Part shown: positions 37,304 through 45,960 of the stretch, piece after piece
Layout of the letters: every line of letters begins with the position of its first letter
Position numbering within the stretch: the stretch's first letter is position 1
Assembly (NCBI GenBank): GCA_016716365.1
Contig: JADJWM010000018.1
Location: 682,001 to 746,000, forward strand
Length of the DNA: 64,000 nt
Direction of reading: 5' to 3'
Source of the DNA: Chloracidobacterium sp.
Lineage (GTDB): Bacteria; Acidobacteriota; Blastocatellia; Pyrinomonadales; Pyrinomonadaceae
Program-made: the position numbers and the translations under genes
The notes under the pieces: generated by a model
What the model saw: the letters and a program-made list of their open reading frames with translations, nothing else
What the model was told of the DNA's origin: nothing
Databases searched by the model: none

Positions 37304-37452
37304 AGGCGAAAGATCTGTCGTAAAGGCCAAAACTTCATTCTAACAAATCGCTTTGTGCCATCAAATGCAGATCCGGCCGGCCATACTGCGGTCGATCCAC
37401 AAGAGCCGGCCTGTCAGGCGAGCAGCGGGCATTTTTGGTATGCTAGTTTCGT

Positions 37453-38244
37453 ATGAAGCGTTTCTTCCCGGTCCTTTTTCTCCTTTCCATGGTCTTTTTG
37501 GGTGCTTGTTCAAACGAAGCACCAGTCAATACCGCTCCAAAAACCGGGCAGCCTGTTAAGCAACCCGGGAGCCGGGAGCCAGTCCTCGTGGAACTTTTCA
37601 CCTCAGAGGGCTGCGGCAACTGTCCCCCGGCGGACCGGTATCTGGCGATCCTGGAGAATCAGCAGCCCGTGGCCGCCGCCGACGTTATAACGCTCGGGTA
37701 CCACGTTGACTATTTCAACGACCGCGGATGGAAGGACCCTTATTCTTCGGCCGAGTTCACTCGAAGGCAGAACCTTTATTCGATGCGTATGGGCCTGGAT
37801 TCGATCTATACTCCGCAGATGATCGTGGACGGGAGGGACCAGTTTATCGGGAGCGATACGGCAGCGGCCGAGCGGACGATCACCAAAGCGGCCGGCCCTG
37901 TAAAACCAAGGGTCGACGCGGTATCGAACGGCTCATCCGTTTCGGTTACCATCACCGGGTTCGGGACGCATTTGGTGGCGACGGCCGTGCTGGCGGTCGC
38001 CGAGGACGGCCTTGTCTCCGACGTGACCGCGGGGAACAATCGTGGAAAGAAGCTCCCGCACGTCTCGGTGGTCAGACAGCTACGAGCCTTCGGAAAGGTG
38101 CCGGAAAAAGCGGCCGAGTTCACAGGGGCCGTCGAATTGCCGACGGACCCGGCCTGGAACAAGGATAACCTGAAATATATCGTTTTCGTCCAGGAAGACC
38201 AGAGCGGGAGGATCATTGCGGCCGGCCGTGTAAGGCAAGGCTGA
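37453..38244 (+). CDS. DUF1223 thioredoxin-like lipoprotein
   Basis: The 263 residues start with a lipoprotein signal (FLLSMVFLGAC, Cys19 as the lipidated residue). The DUF1223 domain follows with VELFTSEGCGNCPPAD, a redox-type CxxC, and the family segments YHVDYFNDRGWKDPY and YTPQMIVDG. It is expected in the periplasm or attached to a membrane. The family is thioredoxin-like, but its substrate is unknown. It ends 25 bases from the next, convergent gene. Confidence 0.88.
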   Translation: MKRFFPVLFLLSMVFLGACSNEAPVNTAPKTGQPVKQPGSREPVLVELFTSEGCGNCPPADRYLAILENQQPVAAADVITLGYHVDYFNDRGWKDPYSSAEFTRRQNLYSMRMGLDSIYTPQMIVDGRDQFIGSDTAAAERTITKAAGPVKPRVDAVSNGSSVSVTITGFGTHLVATAVLAVAEDGLVSDVTAGNNRGKKLPHVSVVRQLRAFGKVPEKAAEFTGAVELPTDPAWNKDNLKYIVFVQEDQSGRIIAAGRVRQG

Positions 38245-38269
38245 TCGGTTCTCGTGGCAACAGCACGCT

Positions 38270-38527
38270 TCACCAACGCAGATCATACCTTGAATAATTA
38301 TCCCGCCAATTGTCGGATTCTCTTGCCTTGAGATACGGAATTTCGCCGTCAAAATCGACGATCTGATCGGGAGCACGCCGAAGCCGATAGTTATATCCCG
38401 TAGGTGATGCGACCGATATCGAGATCATTTCTTCGGTCTTTCGACATACGACAGCAGTCCGCCAATCCTTCTTAGAACGGACGAGGATCCGGCTGCCGAT
38501 CACAAGGTCGCCGAGGGTCGTGATCAT
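38270..38527 (-). CDS. Small protein of unknown function
   Basis: The likely start is the ATG at 38527, which overlaps the stop of the L,D-transpeptidase gene by ATGA, so the two are coupled. The 85-residue product looks soluble, with GSRILVRSKKDWRTAVVCRK and a Tyr/Arg/Asp-rich tail (NWRDNYSRYDLRW). The first part could be an SH3-like or PilZ-like barrel, but I recognise no family. Confidence 0.6.
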   Translation of the reverse strand: MITTLGDLVIGSRILVRSKKDWRTAVVCRKTEEMISISVASPTGYNYRLRRAPDQIVDFDGEIPYLKARESDNWRDNYSRYDLRW

Positions 38528-39282
38528 TTTGGGAGTTTCCATTTTTTTCTGTACGTGCGGCGGTCGGCCTCGGTCATCTGAACCAGATAAGGGTTCTTTG
38601 CCGGGTCCGCCCAATTCAGGATCTTAAGTAGGTCGTCCCGCTTCATCGCCGTGCAGCCGGACGTGCCGGTCGCGGCATCCTTCCATACGTGCAGGAAAAT
38701 ACAGGAGCCGTCGCCACGCCGGACCGGGTACGAATTATAGGCTGCAAAAATCCCAAATTCATATTCGAGGCCCACCTCGAGCATCTTCTCGGAGCTTTTC
38801 CAGTCAAAATTTCCGACCTTTAACCGGTCGACAATCCGGTTGTAGTGCGAAGACGAAACGTCATCGACGCATTCGGTGTATTCGTCGAGTTTACGATAGG
38901 AGAGCCGCATGCCGGCGGGCTGATCGGGACGGCCGAAAGCAAACGTCAACGGGAAAAGCCCGGCCGGTGAACGTCCGTCACCCTCCTGCTTGAAGTCGCC
39001 CGCACTTTCCGGGGCCGAGTCGCGTCCCCAAGCTAGACCATTTCGGCCCAGCACGACAGGGAACTCTTCACCTACCTTCTTCCAGCTTGAGGTGGTTGTC
39101 TTCCGCTCATATAAGCGAGCCTTTCCCTGAAAGTCAGTTGCGGTTTCCGATGTAACGACGACCGCTTGCAGCGATTCAGCGAATGGGACCTTTACGGGCG
39201 GCGGTTGAGGGGCTTTGACCTGTGCGAAGGCCGCGAGCGACAAACACAAAGTCAACGCGGCTATTGAAAACGGTTTCGCCAT
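38524..39282 (-). CDS. L,D-transpeptidase (YkuD-like) with signal peptide
   Basis: The 252-residue protein begins with a signal peptide ending near AFAQ and should act in the periplasm on peptidoglycan. The catalytic region has CIFLHVWKDAATGTSGCTAM: the His and the Cys in a SGCTAM variant of the usual SHGCIRM. Upstream, SPAGLFPLTFAFG matches the conserved TPxGxF block. The variant motif is known in a branch of the family. It is followed by the small coupled gene. Whether it forms 3-3 cross-links or attaches proteins cannot be told. Confidence 0.85.
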   Translation of the reverse strand: MAKPFSIAALTLCLSLAAFAQVKAPQPPPVKVPFAESLQAVVVTSETATDFQGKARLYERKTTTSSWKKVGEEFPVVLGRNGLAWGRDSAPESAGDFKQEGDGRSPAGLFPLTFAFGRPDQPAGMRLSYRKLDEYTECVDDVSSSHYNRIVDRLKVGNFDWKSSEKMLEVGLEYEFGIFAAYNSYPVRRGDGSCIFLHVWKDAATGTSGCTAMKRDDLLKILNWADPAKNPYLVQMTEADRRTYRKKWKLPK

Positions 39283-39350
39283 TACTAAATCAAAAGGCCA
39301 ATTGCCTTAGGCGATCGGCCCTCCACTATTCACGATGAAACTGGTGCCGG

Positions 39351-40145
39351 TCAATCTTCAAAAACGCTGTCGGTGGAAGTGGCGGCCCTTGCCCGGCTTA
39401 CGGCGTATACCCGAAGGCCGATCGAGATCATAAAGATCGAGATGCCCATCCAAATGAACACCCAAACGATCGACGGAATGCCGGTCGCGGCAGCCATGTT
39501 AGCGGCGTCGGACTGTTCGCCGGTCATCGCCGAAAGGAAGAACAAGTTGAGCAGGTCGAAAACGGCATTCGCCAGACACTGCACCGCGATGAAGGCAAGT
39601 GCAAAGTTGGCCCATTTCAGCGAAGCAAAGCGGGCGATGGCCGCCAGGCCAACCGCAAGAACAGCCCCGGAAAAGACGGTGAATGCCTGGCCCAGGACCG
39701 TAACGTTGGCGAAGAAGTTGAAGATCGGAGCGAATATACCGAAAACCACTGTCATCAACGCTACGAAGCCGGCCGAAGCGTAGAGAGCGGCTCGCGAGGA
39801 ACGCCCGTATCGCATCCAGATCAGCAGCGCGACCCCGAAAACGGTGGTCCCGACATACCCGGCGCTCGAAATAAGAAGCTGAGACAGCCAGCCCGAGCTC
39901 TGCGACCACACAACGCCGCTACCGTCGGCCGCGACGGAAAGGCTCTGCACCGTATTTCCGGTCAGGACCGTGGCCAGCACGTGAGACCCTTCATGGATGA
40001 AGGTGGAAAAAAGCCGGATCGGATAGGTCAGATAGCCGATGAACGGAAGAAAGCCGGATAAAAGCCAAAGACCGATACTCAAAACGGTCGCGGCCAGCAA
40101 AAGGTAGATCTGGGGACGTGCGTCTTCGGCTACTTTGTATTTCAT
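39351..40145 (-). CDS. M50B-like membrane metalloprotease
   Basis: This integral membrane protein of 264 residues has about six or seven membrane segments. The zinc motif HEGSH is at the end of the second segment (FSTFIHEGSHVLATVLTGN), as in M50 site-2-like proteases. The second metal-binding motif (usually N/D-P-D-G) of the classic family is not evident, which fits the M50B-like group. A role in regulated membrane proteolysis is possible but not shown by the sequence. Separate from its neighbours by about 70 to 90 bases. Confidence 0.8.
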   Translation of the reverse strand: MKYKVAEDARPQIYLLLAATVLSIGLWLLSGFLPFIGYLTYPIRLFSTFIHEGSHVLATVLTGNTVQSLSVAADGSGVVWSQSSGWLSQLLISSAGYVGTTVFGVALLIWMRYGRSSRAALYASAGFVALMTVVFGIFAPIFNFFANVTVLGQAFTVFSGAVLAVGLAAIARFASLKWANFALAFIAVQCLANAVFDLLNLFFLSAMTGEQSDAANMAAATGIPSIVWVFIWMGISIFMISIGLRVYAVSRARAATSTDSVFED

Positions 40146-40235
40146 AATGTTCGACTTGCTCCCGACAAGCTAACTTCAATGACTTACGACCTATTTTACC
40201 CGAAAGTTCGGCCGCTAGGAAGAAAAAACGGACGG

Positions 40236-40700
40236 TCACCTGCTATAGGGGGACTTGCCGCCGGTTTTGGAGTCAAGCCGGACGTCCGTTATCACGATGT
40301 CCTTCTGGACCGCCTTGCACATGTCGTAAATGGTTAGGGCGGCAACGGTTACGGCCGTAAGCGCCTCCATTTCAACCCCTGTTTGCGAGGCTGTTTTGGC
40401 GACGGCCTCGAGGCGGATGCCGAGATCGGTGATCTCGGCGGTTATATCGGCTTTTGAGAGGTTTATCTGGTGGCAGAGCGGGATAAGCTCAGGCGTTTTC
40501 TTTGCGGCCATGATGCCGGCGATGCGGGCTATTTCAAGAGGATCGCCTTTGGGCGTCGCCTTTTCGCGGATCGCGGTGAGCGTTTCGGGCGATAGCAGTA
40601 CGATGCACGATGCGACCGCTGTCCTTGCTGTCACGGGCTTATCGCCGACATCGACCATCCTGATGCGGCCTGATTCATCGTAATGGGAAAGTTCGTTCAT
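40236..40700 (-). CDS. moaC: Cyclic pyranopterin monophosphate synthase
   Basis: MoaC acts with MoaA to make cyclic pyranopterin monophosphate in molybdenum cofactor synthesis. The 154-residue length is typical. Conserved segments are KTPELIPLCHQI, GVEMEALTAVTVAALTIYDMCK and the Lys in the VQKDI stretch, followed by LDSKTGGKSP. Its ATG overlaps the moeA stop by four bases. moaA is not in the window. Confidence 0.95.
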   Translation of the reverse strand: MNELSHYDESGRIRMVDVGDKPVTARTAVASCIVLLSPETLTAIREKATPKGDPLEIARIAGIMAAKKTPELIPLCHQINLSKADITAEITDLGIRLEAVAKTASQTGVEMEALTAVTVAALTIYDMCKAVQKDIVITDVRLDSKTGGKSPYSR

Positions 40701-41890
40701 AGAAATTCGACTTCGACAACGTCGCCGGCAGCGAACGTCATCGCCTTTGGAACTACGATAAGGGCCTCGGCCCGGGCAAATGCGACCAGGTCGGCCGAAC
40801 CGGCAGACGGAAGCGGGACAGCGATCAGTTTGCCGTCGGCGGAAGACGCGAAGGTCGCTGCAAGATACGTGTCCCGCAGACGGTTTCCTTTCAGTGGGGA
40901 GTTCAAAACCGCAAATCCGCGATCAGGCGGCGCTGGGCCCGCCGATTGCAGAGCCAATATCGCCCTTCGAACAAAGAGATGAAAGGTGACCGCGGCCGAC
41001 ACGGGATTTCCGGGCAAGCCGAACAAGAGCTTTTTGCCCCGTACAGCGAAGACCGCCGGCTTGCCGGGCTTTACTGCCACTTTCTCGAACAAAAGCCTAG
41101 CGCCCACTTTCTTGAACGCGGCCTTTGTAAGGTCGTATTTGCCGACCGAGACGCCGCCCGTCGTCACCACGATATCGCTATTCAGCAAAGCTGCCCGGAT
41201 GGTTCTCGTCAGCCCTTCGAGTTCATCCCCAACGTTCTGCAGCACAGTCGAGGCGGCTCCGGCCCTATCGCAGAACGCTTTCAGCATTACGGAATTAGAA
41301 TCGCGGATCTGATCGCGTTTGGGTTTTCGGCCGAACGGCACGATCTCGGAACCGGTCGGGATGATCGTCACGCGCGGACGCCTCGCGACCCTGAGCCTTG
41401 CATAACCGAATGCGGCCGGCGTCGCGATCATCTCAGGCGTGATAAGGGCTCCAGACCGAAGCACGACCTCGCCTTTTCTGATCTCCGTGCCTTTTCGAAC
41501 GATGTTTTGTTTTTTGGGCACCGGGTCTATCAGCGAAACAAGTCCATTCAATTCCTTCGTGAGTTCTACCTTTTGGACCGTATCGGCTCCCGAGGGAACC
41601 GGAGCTCCCGTCATTATCCTGACGGCTTCGCCAGCCTTTAATCTATGATGCCAGCCGCTTCCGGCTGCTGACTCGCCGACGACCACCAGGTCCACCGGCA
41701 CTTTCCGGGTATCTCTCGCACGCAGCGCATAGCCGTCCATCTGCGCACGGTCGAACGGCGGCAGATCAGTATCGGCAACGACGTCTTCGGCAAGAACGCG
41801 GTTGATCGAATCCGGTAGAGCGATCCGCTCAGTGCCGAGGGGAATGCACGCGCGCTCAACGATACTTGCGGCCTTTAAGACTGGGATCAT
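40697..41890 (-). CDS. moeA: Molybdopterin molybdenumtransferase
   Basis: MoeA inserts molybdenum into adenylylated molybdopterin. From the ATG at 41890 it has 397 residues. Visible features are DLPPFDRAQMDGYALRA, RIMTGAPVPSGADTVQ, the glycine-rich nucleotide site VVTTGGVSVGKYD and VKPGKPAVFAVRGKKLLFGLPGNP (split between the residues of the MPT-binding loops). It is the first gene of a moeA-moaC operon, and hairpin repeats lie just upstream. Confidence 0.95.
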   Translation of the reverse strand: MIPVLKAASIVERACIPLGTERIALPDSINRVLAEDVVADTDLPPFDRAQMDGYALRARDTRKVPVDLVVVGESAAGSGWHHRLKAGEAVRIMTGAPVPSGADTVQKVELTKELNGLVSLIDPVPKKQNIVRKGTEIRKGEVVLRSGALITPEMIATPAAFGYARLRVARRPRVTIIPTGSEIVPFGRKPKRDQIRDSNSVMLKAFCDRAGAASTVLQNVGDELEGLTRTIRAALLNSDIVVTTGGVSVGKYDLTKAAFKKVGARLLFEKVAVKPGKPAVFAVRGKKLLFGLPGNPVSAAVTFHLFVRRAILALQSAGPAPPDRGFAVLNSPLKGNRLRDTYLAATFASSADGKLIAVPLPSAGSADLVAFARAEALIVVPKAMTFAAGDVVEVEFL

Positions 41891-41905
41891 TTGCAAAAGA
41901 GTAAA

Positions 41906-42035
41906 ACAGGCTTTCCAGCCTGTTTATCGGGTTAAGCAACAACTACTGCTGAAAGCATGAGATCTGCCAAAGCGTTAACGGTTCGTGTGCGACCTGCCGA
42001 TCCAAGACGAACCGGCGACAGGCTGGAAAGCCTGT
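41906..42035. repeat. Pair of inverted REP-like hairpins
   Basis: ACAGGCTTTCCAGCCTGT at 41906-41923 is itself a hairpin (ACAGGCT with AGCCTGT). Its exact reverse complement, ACAGGCTGGAAAGCCTGT, stands at 42018-42035. The two copies face each other across about 95 bases in the region upstream of moeA and downstream of the M24 peptidase. This is the arrangement of REP/BIME-type repeats. Confidence 0.75.
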
Positions 42036-42044
42036 CGTACCATT

Positions 42045-43382
42045 CTAGCGGATCAGATATAACTCCGTTTGCCGCGGGCGGAACCATTCGTAGCCGTTGT
42101 CGGTCATGTAGGCGTCGTCCTCGGCCATTATCGTCACCTTCTGGTTATTCCATTCGGGAACCTCGGTTGAAGTGTTCAGCTCGATCGATATATAGGAACC
42201 GGGCAATATCTTGTTGCCGCCGCCGCCAACGAGGCCGCGGAAATCGATCGAGGGCCCTAGGCCGTGTCCGTGCGTGCCGAGCGGATGCGAATAGATCATG
42301 CAGTTAATGCTTTGCTTTTTGCACTCGGCCATCGACGCCTCATAGACCGCGGTACCCGTCATTCCGGCCCGTGCTACGTTGAATATTATGTCCTGCAAGC
42401 GGTTGGTGTTCTTCAGCGCGGTCTTCAGACCGGCCGGAGCATCAGTCTCGCCCGCTTTCAAGACATACGCATGCTTTTGCCAGTCGGTCGAGAGGCCCAT
42501 GTAATTCAAGCCGAAATCCACGTGGATCAGATCTCCGCGTTGGATAACGTCGGATTCGCTGGCAGTGCTGAGGAATTGACCCGTGGTTCCGGTTGCAGCC
42601 GCCTGACGCTGGATCCTGATATCCGGCTGGAACCAAGTATCAACCCCGATATCGTTCAGCTGCTGGAGCATCCACCAGCGCACGTCGCCTGCGGTAGTCT
42701 TGCCGGGTGTAATTACCTCATTTGAGAAGGCCCGACGGGTGATGACGTCGGTCGCGAGGACGGCCGCGCGGTAGTGTTCCAACTCTTCGGGGAGCCGCGT
42801 GTCGAAAAATTCAGTCAGAAGATTCGCCGCAGAAACAAATTTTTTCTCGTTTTCCGGGCCGAGAGCTTCGGCAAGGAATTTGTAGCTGTCATGGCTGAGT
42901 CCGCTCTGCTGGCCGCGGCCGCCGCCGATGTTTAGCGCGATCGATTTCGGGTTGCGGGCATCGACCAGCTTCCTTACCTCTTCGCCGAACTTGTCCCGCG
43001 CCGGAAGAAGCATCCGATAATGGCCTTTCAGTCGCTCCTCTGCGTATCGGACAACGGCAACGCGTTCGATGCGTTGGCCCTGATCGATAAAAATAAAAAG
43101 ATCGCGGCGGCCGACGATAGGGACCATCGGCGTTATATGCGGCGTGACCGGGTCATTGTTGAACTCCTCGTTCACCACGATCCACATCTCGATGCCGTGC
43201 CGCTTCATCATTGGAAGCAGCAAGGAACCCAGCCGCTTCCGCAGCCATTGCTCTCGAAAGTCTGCCTGCTCTCGCTGCGAAAGCAGCTTCGGCATCGCCG
43301 GTATCGGTTCGTTTGAACGGTTCTGAGCCAACAGGGCCGGTGCTATGACGATCAACATGAAGAGGGCGAGTATTTGTTTCAT
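42045..43382 (-). CDS. Secreted M24 family metallopeptidase (Xaa-Pro aminopeptidase-like)
   Basis: The 445 residues begin with a signal peptide (ILALFMLIVIAPALLAQ). The pita-bread fold of M24 is indicated by the five metal ligands in order: Asp in HVDFG, Asp in LSTDW, His in GTHGHGLG, Glu in SIELN and Glu in IMAEDDAYM. The N-terminal creatinase-like domain is present (KRHGIEMWIVVNEE). It is a likely periplasmic aminopeptidase for peptides with proline at the second position, and fits the other exported peptidases in the window. The stop is just 9 bases from a REP-like hairpin. Confidence 0.88.
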   Translation of the reverse strand: MKQILALFMLIVIAPALLAQNRSNEPIPAMPKLLSQREQADFREQWLRKRLGSLLLPMMKRHGIEMWIVVNEEFNNDPVTPHITPMVPIVGRRDLFIFIDQGQRIERVAVVRYAEERLKGHYRMLLPARDKFGEEVRKLVDARNPKSIALNIGGGRGQQSGLSHDSYKFLAEALGPENEKKFVSAANLLTEFFDTRLPEELEHYRAAVLATDVITRRAFSNEVITPGKTTAGDVRWWMLQQLNDIGVDTWFQPDIRIQRQAAATGTTGQFLSTASESDVIQRGDLIHVDFGLNYMGLSTDWQKHAYVLKAGETDAPAGLKTALKNTNRLQDIIFNVARAGMTGTAVYEASMAECKKQSINCMIYSHPLGTHGHGLGPSIDFRGLVGGGGNKILPGSYISIELNTSTEVPEWNNQKVTIMAEDDAYMTDNGYEWFRPRQTELYLIR

Positions 43383-43501
43383 AAACTGCGGAATTCAAAC
43401 GACGCTTTAGCGGAAAGCTCGGCCAAATGTTAAACTGCTGATTTGGAAATTCGACCAGAATTCTATCATACACAACAAATTACAAAGGAAGACCAACTGA
43501 A

Positions 43502-44729
43502 GTGATCGACTTTGAATTATCGGAAGAACATATTGCGTTGCGGAATACGGTCCGCGAGTTCTGCGCGGGCGAGGTGGCTCCGCACATAAAGGAATGGGAC
43601 GAGAAATCGCATTTCGAGCGGAGCGTTTTTGACAAGATGGCGGAGCTCGGGCTGCTGGGCGTCTGTATACCGGAGCAGTACGGCGGGGCCGGCTTTGACT
43701 ATATTTCGCTGGGTCTTGTCTGCGAAGAGCTTGAAGCGTGCGACACGTTTATGCGGGTCGCGATGTCGGTGCATGTCGGGCTGAATTCGCTGAGCGTCTA
43801 CAGCTGGGGTACAGAAGAGCAGAAGCAGAAGTACCTTGTCCCGCAGGCGAAGGGAGAAAAGCTTGCTACTTTTGGGCTTACCGAGCCCAACGCCGGGTCC
43901 GACGTGGTCGGGATGAGGTCTTACGCAAAAAGAGACGGCGACGACTGGATCCTTAACGGCGAGAAGATGTGGATATCGCTTGCGGACGTAGCGGACCATT
44001 TTCTGTTCTTTTGCTGGACGGATCCGGAAAAGCAAAAGAACCGCGATCACAGCGGTATCTCGTGCTTTCATCGTCGAGCGGACGATGCCGGGTTTCACGA
44101 GCGGAACGATACACGGCAAACTCGGCATCAAGGCGGGAAACACGGGCTACTTTTCGCTGCAGGACGTCCGCGTTCCGGCGGCCAACATGTTGGGTTCCGA
44201 GGGCGAAGGCTTTAAGATCGCGATGTTCTCGCTCGAAAACGGACGGTACACGGTCGCGTCGGGAGCGACCGGCGTGATCCGCGCAAGCCGCGATGCTTCT
44301 GTCGAATACGCGAACACTCGCGAAGTTCAGGGCCAGAAGATCGGCAACTTCCAACTCGTCAAGCAGAAGATCGCCGAGATGGAAGCAGATTATCAAATGG
44401 CGCACATGCTTTGGCTCAAGACCGGCTGGTTGAAAAATCAGGGCCTGCCGTCAGCTAAGGCTGCGAGCCTTGCCAAATGGCAGGCGACGGTGCGTTCGGA
44501 AAAGGCGGCGTCAATGGCGATCGAGGTCCACGGTGCGAACGGCTATACGAACGACTACCCTGTAGAGCGTTACTTAAGGAACTGCAAGGCGGCCGTGATC
44601 TATGAAGGGACGCGTGATATCCACACGCTTATGCAGGCGGATTGGGCTCTCGGCCTGAAGAAGGAGAAGGCGGCGAGGGTGATATTGCCGCCCTACCAGC
44701 CGGCAGAAGCCAAAGGTACGACAAACTGA
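43502..44729 (+). CDS. Acyl-CoA dehydrogenase, frameshifted as sequenced
   Basis: A flavoprotein that oxidises acyl-CoA to 2-enoyl-CoA. From GTG at 43502 (AAAGGAAG upstream) the N-terminal and middle domains read normally up to DHSGIS; the frame then becomes nonsense. The remainder, from FIVERTMPGF through the FAD-domain and the catalytic-base region YEGTRDIHTLM, continues in the next frame. Dropping one base at about 44063 (TCGTGC) joins them as GISAFIVERT and gives a normal 408 residues. As with pgsA, a single extra base explains the break. Substrate length cannot be read from the sequence, although the family resembles short/medium-chain enzymes. Confidence 0.88.
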
Positions 44730-44737
44730 AGCAAAAG

Positions 44738-44765
44738 AAATGGGCCCTCGTACCAGGGCCCATTT
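44738..44765. terminator. Bidirectional terminator
   Basis: A perfect 11-bp stem, AAATGGGCCCT (44738-44748) and AGGGCCCATTT (44755-44765), sits between the convergent acyl-CoA dehydrogenase and lipoprotein genes. T- and A-rich flanks are present on both sides. Confidence 0.8.
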
Positions 44766-44787
44766 CATTCCCAAAATGTGATCTCGA

Positions 44788-45309
44788 TCAATTAAATCCT
44801 TTTTCGGGACTTATGCTTGACATCTTCCATTCGCCGCCTTCCTTTACGAACAAAACCTCGTAACCGTTCGGGTAGGCCGGCGTTCTTATCCTCGCGACGG
44901 CCTTATCTCCCTTTAGCCTTTCGTTCGAGATCTCGCACGTTTCGTTCGAGATCTTCTCATCTTTCAGGTATTCGGTCATCGTCTTGATGTTTTCGGAACG
45001 CATATCTTCATCGAAGGCCTTTAGAGTGTCCGAGGTGTAGAATTTCCGTATCGCCGCATCGTCCTTTTTCACGACGGCGGCACAGAAGGCCTTGTAGACC
45101 GGCGTCAGCGTCGGAGCACTGTTTGTAACCTGGTCAGGCGTCGGTGTCGTCACCGCTGTCGGGTCGTTCGCCGCCGGCTTCTGCACATTCGCCACGCTGC
45201 CGTTATTCGACGATGCAGGCGTGTTATTCGCCGGCGTTTCGCCGCCGCAGCCGGAAAGTGAAATGATCGACAGTATAGTAATGGTCAAAATTGAATAACT
45301 AAGTTTCAT
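44788..45309 (-). CDS. Lipoprotein of unknown function
   Basis: The ATG at 45309 follows GGAGAG. The 173 residues begin with a lipoprotein signal with lipobox LSGC (Cys about 20). An Asn/Thr/Pro-rich linker leads to a compact domain, FCAAVVKKDDAAIRKFYTSD with YEVLFVKEGGEWKMSS at its end. This is the pattern of an NTF2/DUF4878-like fold, although I cannot confirm the family. It is expected to be attached to a membrane and to face the periplasm. Confidence 0.7.
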   Translation of the reverse strand: MKLSYSILTITILSIISLSGCGGETPANNTPASSNNGSVANVQKPAANDPTAVTTPTPDQVTNSAPTLTPVYKAFCAAVVKKDDAAIRKFYTSDTLKAFDEDMRSENIKTMTEYLKDEKISNETCEISNERLKGDKAVARIRTPAYPNGYEVLFVKEGGEWKMSSISPEKGFN

Positions 45310-45351
45310 ATTTCTCTCCAAAAATAAAAGAGAAAGTATAATAAAAACGCG

Positions 45352-45906
45352 ATGCTGGACAAAACCTACCGAAACGAGATCCGTCGGCGATTCCTGACGG
45401 AGGCCCTTCCCGAGCCGTTAACCCGGGCAAGCAGTCACATTCAGATCTTCGACAATTATATTGCCGGCACACGCATGCGGATCCGATCCTTGCGGGACCC
45501 GGCGACCAAGGTATGGACGTGGTCGCTCGAACACCGCCTTCATACCGATATACCGGGTATAACCAAGGTAGGCGAACTGCATCTTAGCGAGCCGGAACAC
45601 ACGGTGTTCGAACATCTGGAGGGCAATGAGATACGCAAGAACCGGTATTTTCACGAGTTCGATCATCACGCGTTCAGCTTCGACCTGCATCTCGGCCCGC
45701 TTTGGGGACTGAATATCGCGAATGTCGAATTCGCGGACGAGGAATCGCTACGCGCTTATGAACCGCCGCCGTTTGCCGTGTACGAAATAACCGCGGATCC
45801 ATTCTTCTACGGGGAAAATCTGGTCGGGAAGAGTTTTGAGGACGTGCGTGCCGAGGTGTCGCGTATCGCCGAGAGCGGATTCCTGGCCGAGTTTCCGGAC
45901 GAATGA
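45352..45906 (+). CDS. CYTH-like domain protein
   Basis: The 184-residue product has features of the CYTH (triphosphate tunnel) fold: an N-terminal EIRRRFL, the basic RMRIRSLRD, SLEHRL, the strand IRKNRYFHEF and the acidic end VEFADEESLRAYEPPP followed by PFFYGENLVGKSFEDV. The usual EXEXK start is altered to EIRRR, so triphosphatase activity is not certain. It lies upstream of nothing on its strand; the convergent lytic transglycosylase follows after 54 bases. Confidence 0.6.
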   Translation: MLDKTYRNEIRRRFLTEALPEPLTRASSHIQIFDNYIAGTRMRIRSLRDPATKVWTWSLEHRLHTDIPGITKVGELHLSEPEHTVFEHLEGNEIRKNRYFHEFDHHAFSFDLHLGPLWGLNIANVEFADEESLRAYEPPPFAVYEITADPFFYGENLVGKSFEDVRAEVSRIAESGFLAEFPDE

Positions 45907-45960
45907 AGACCCGGTCCCTGCCCTGAGTATCCGCTCGATCAGTTCGACAATATTAAGATA

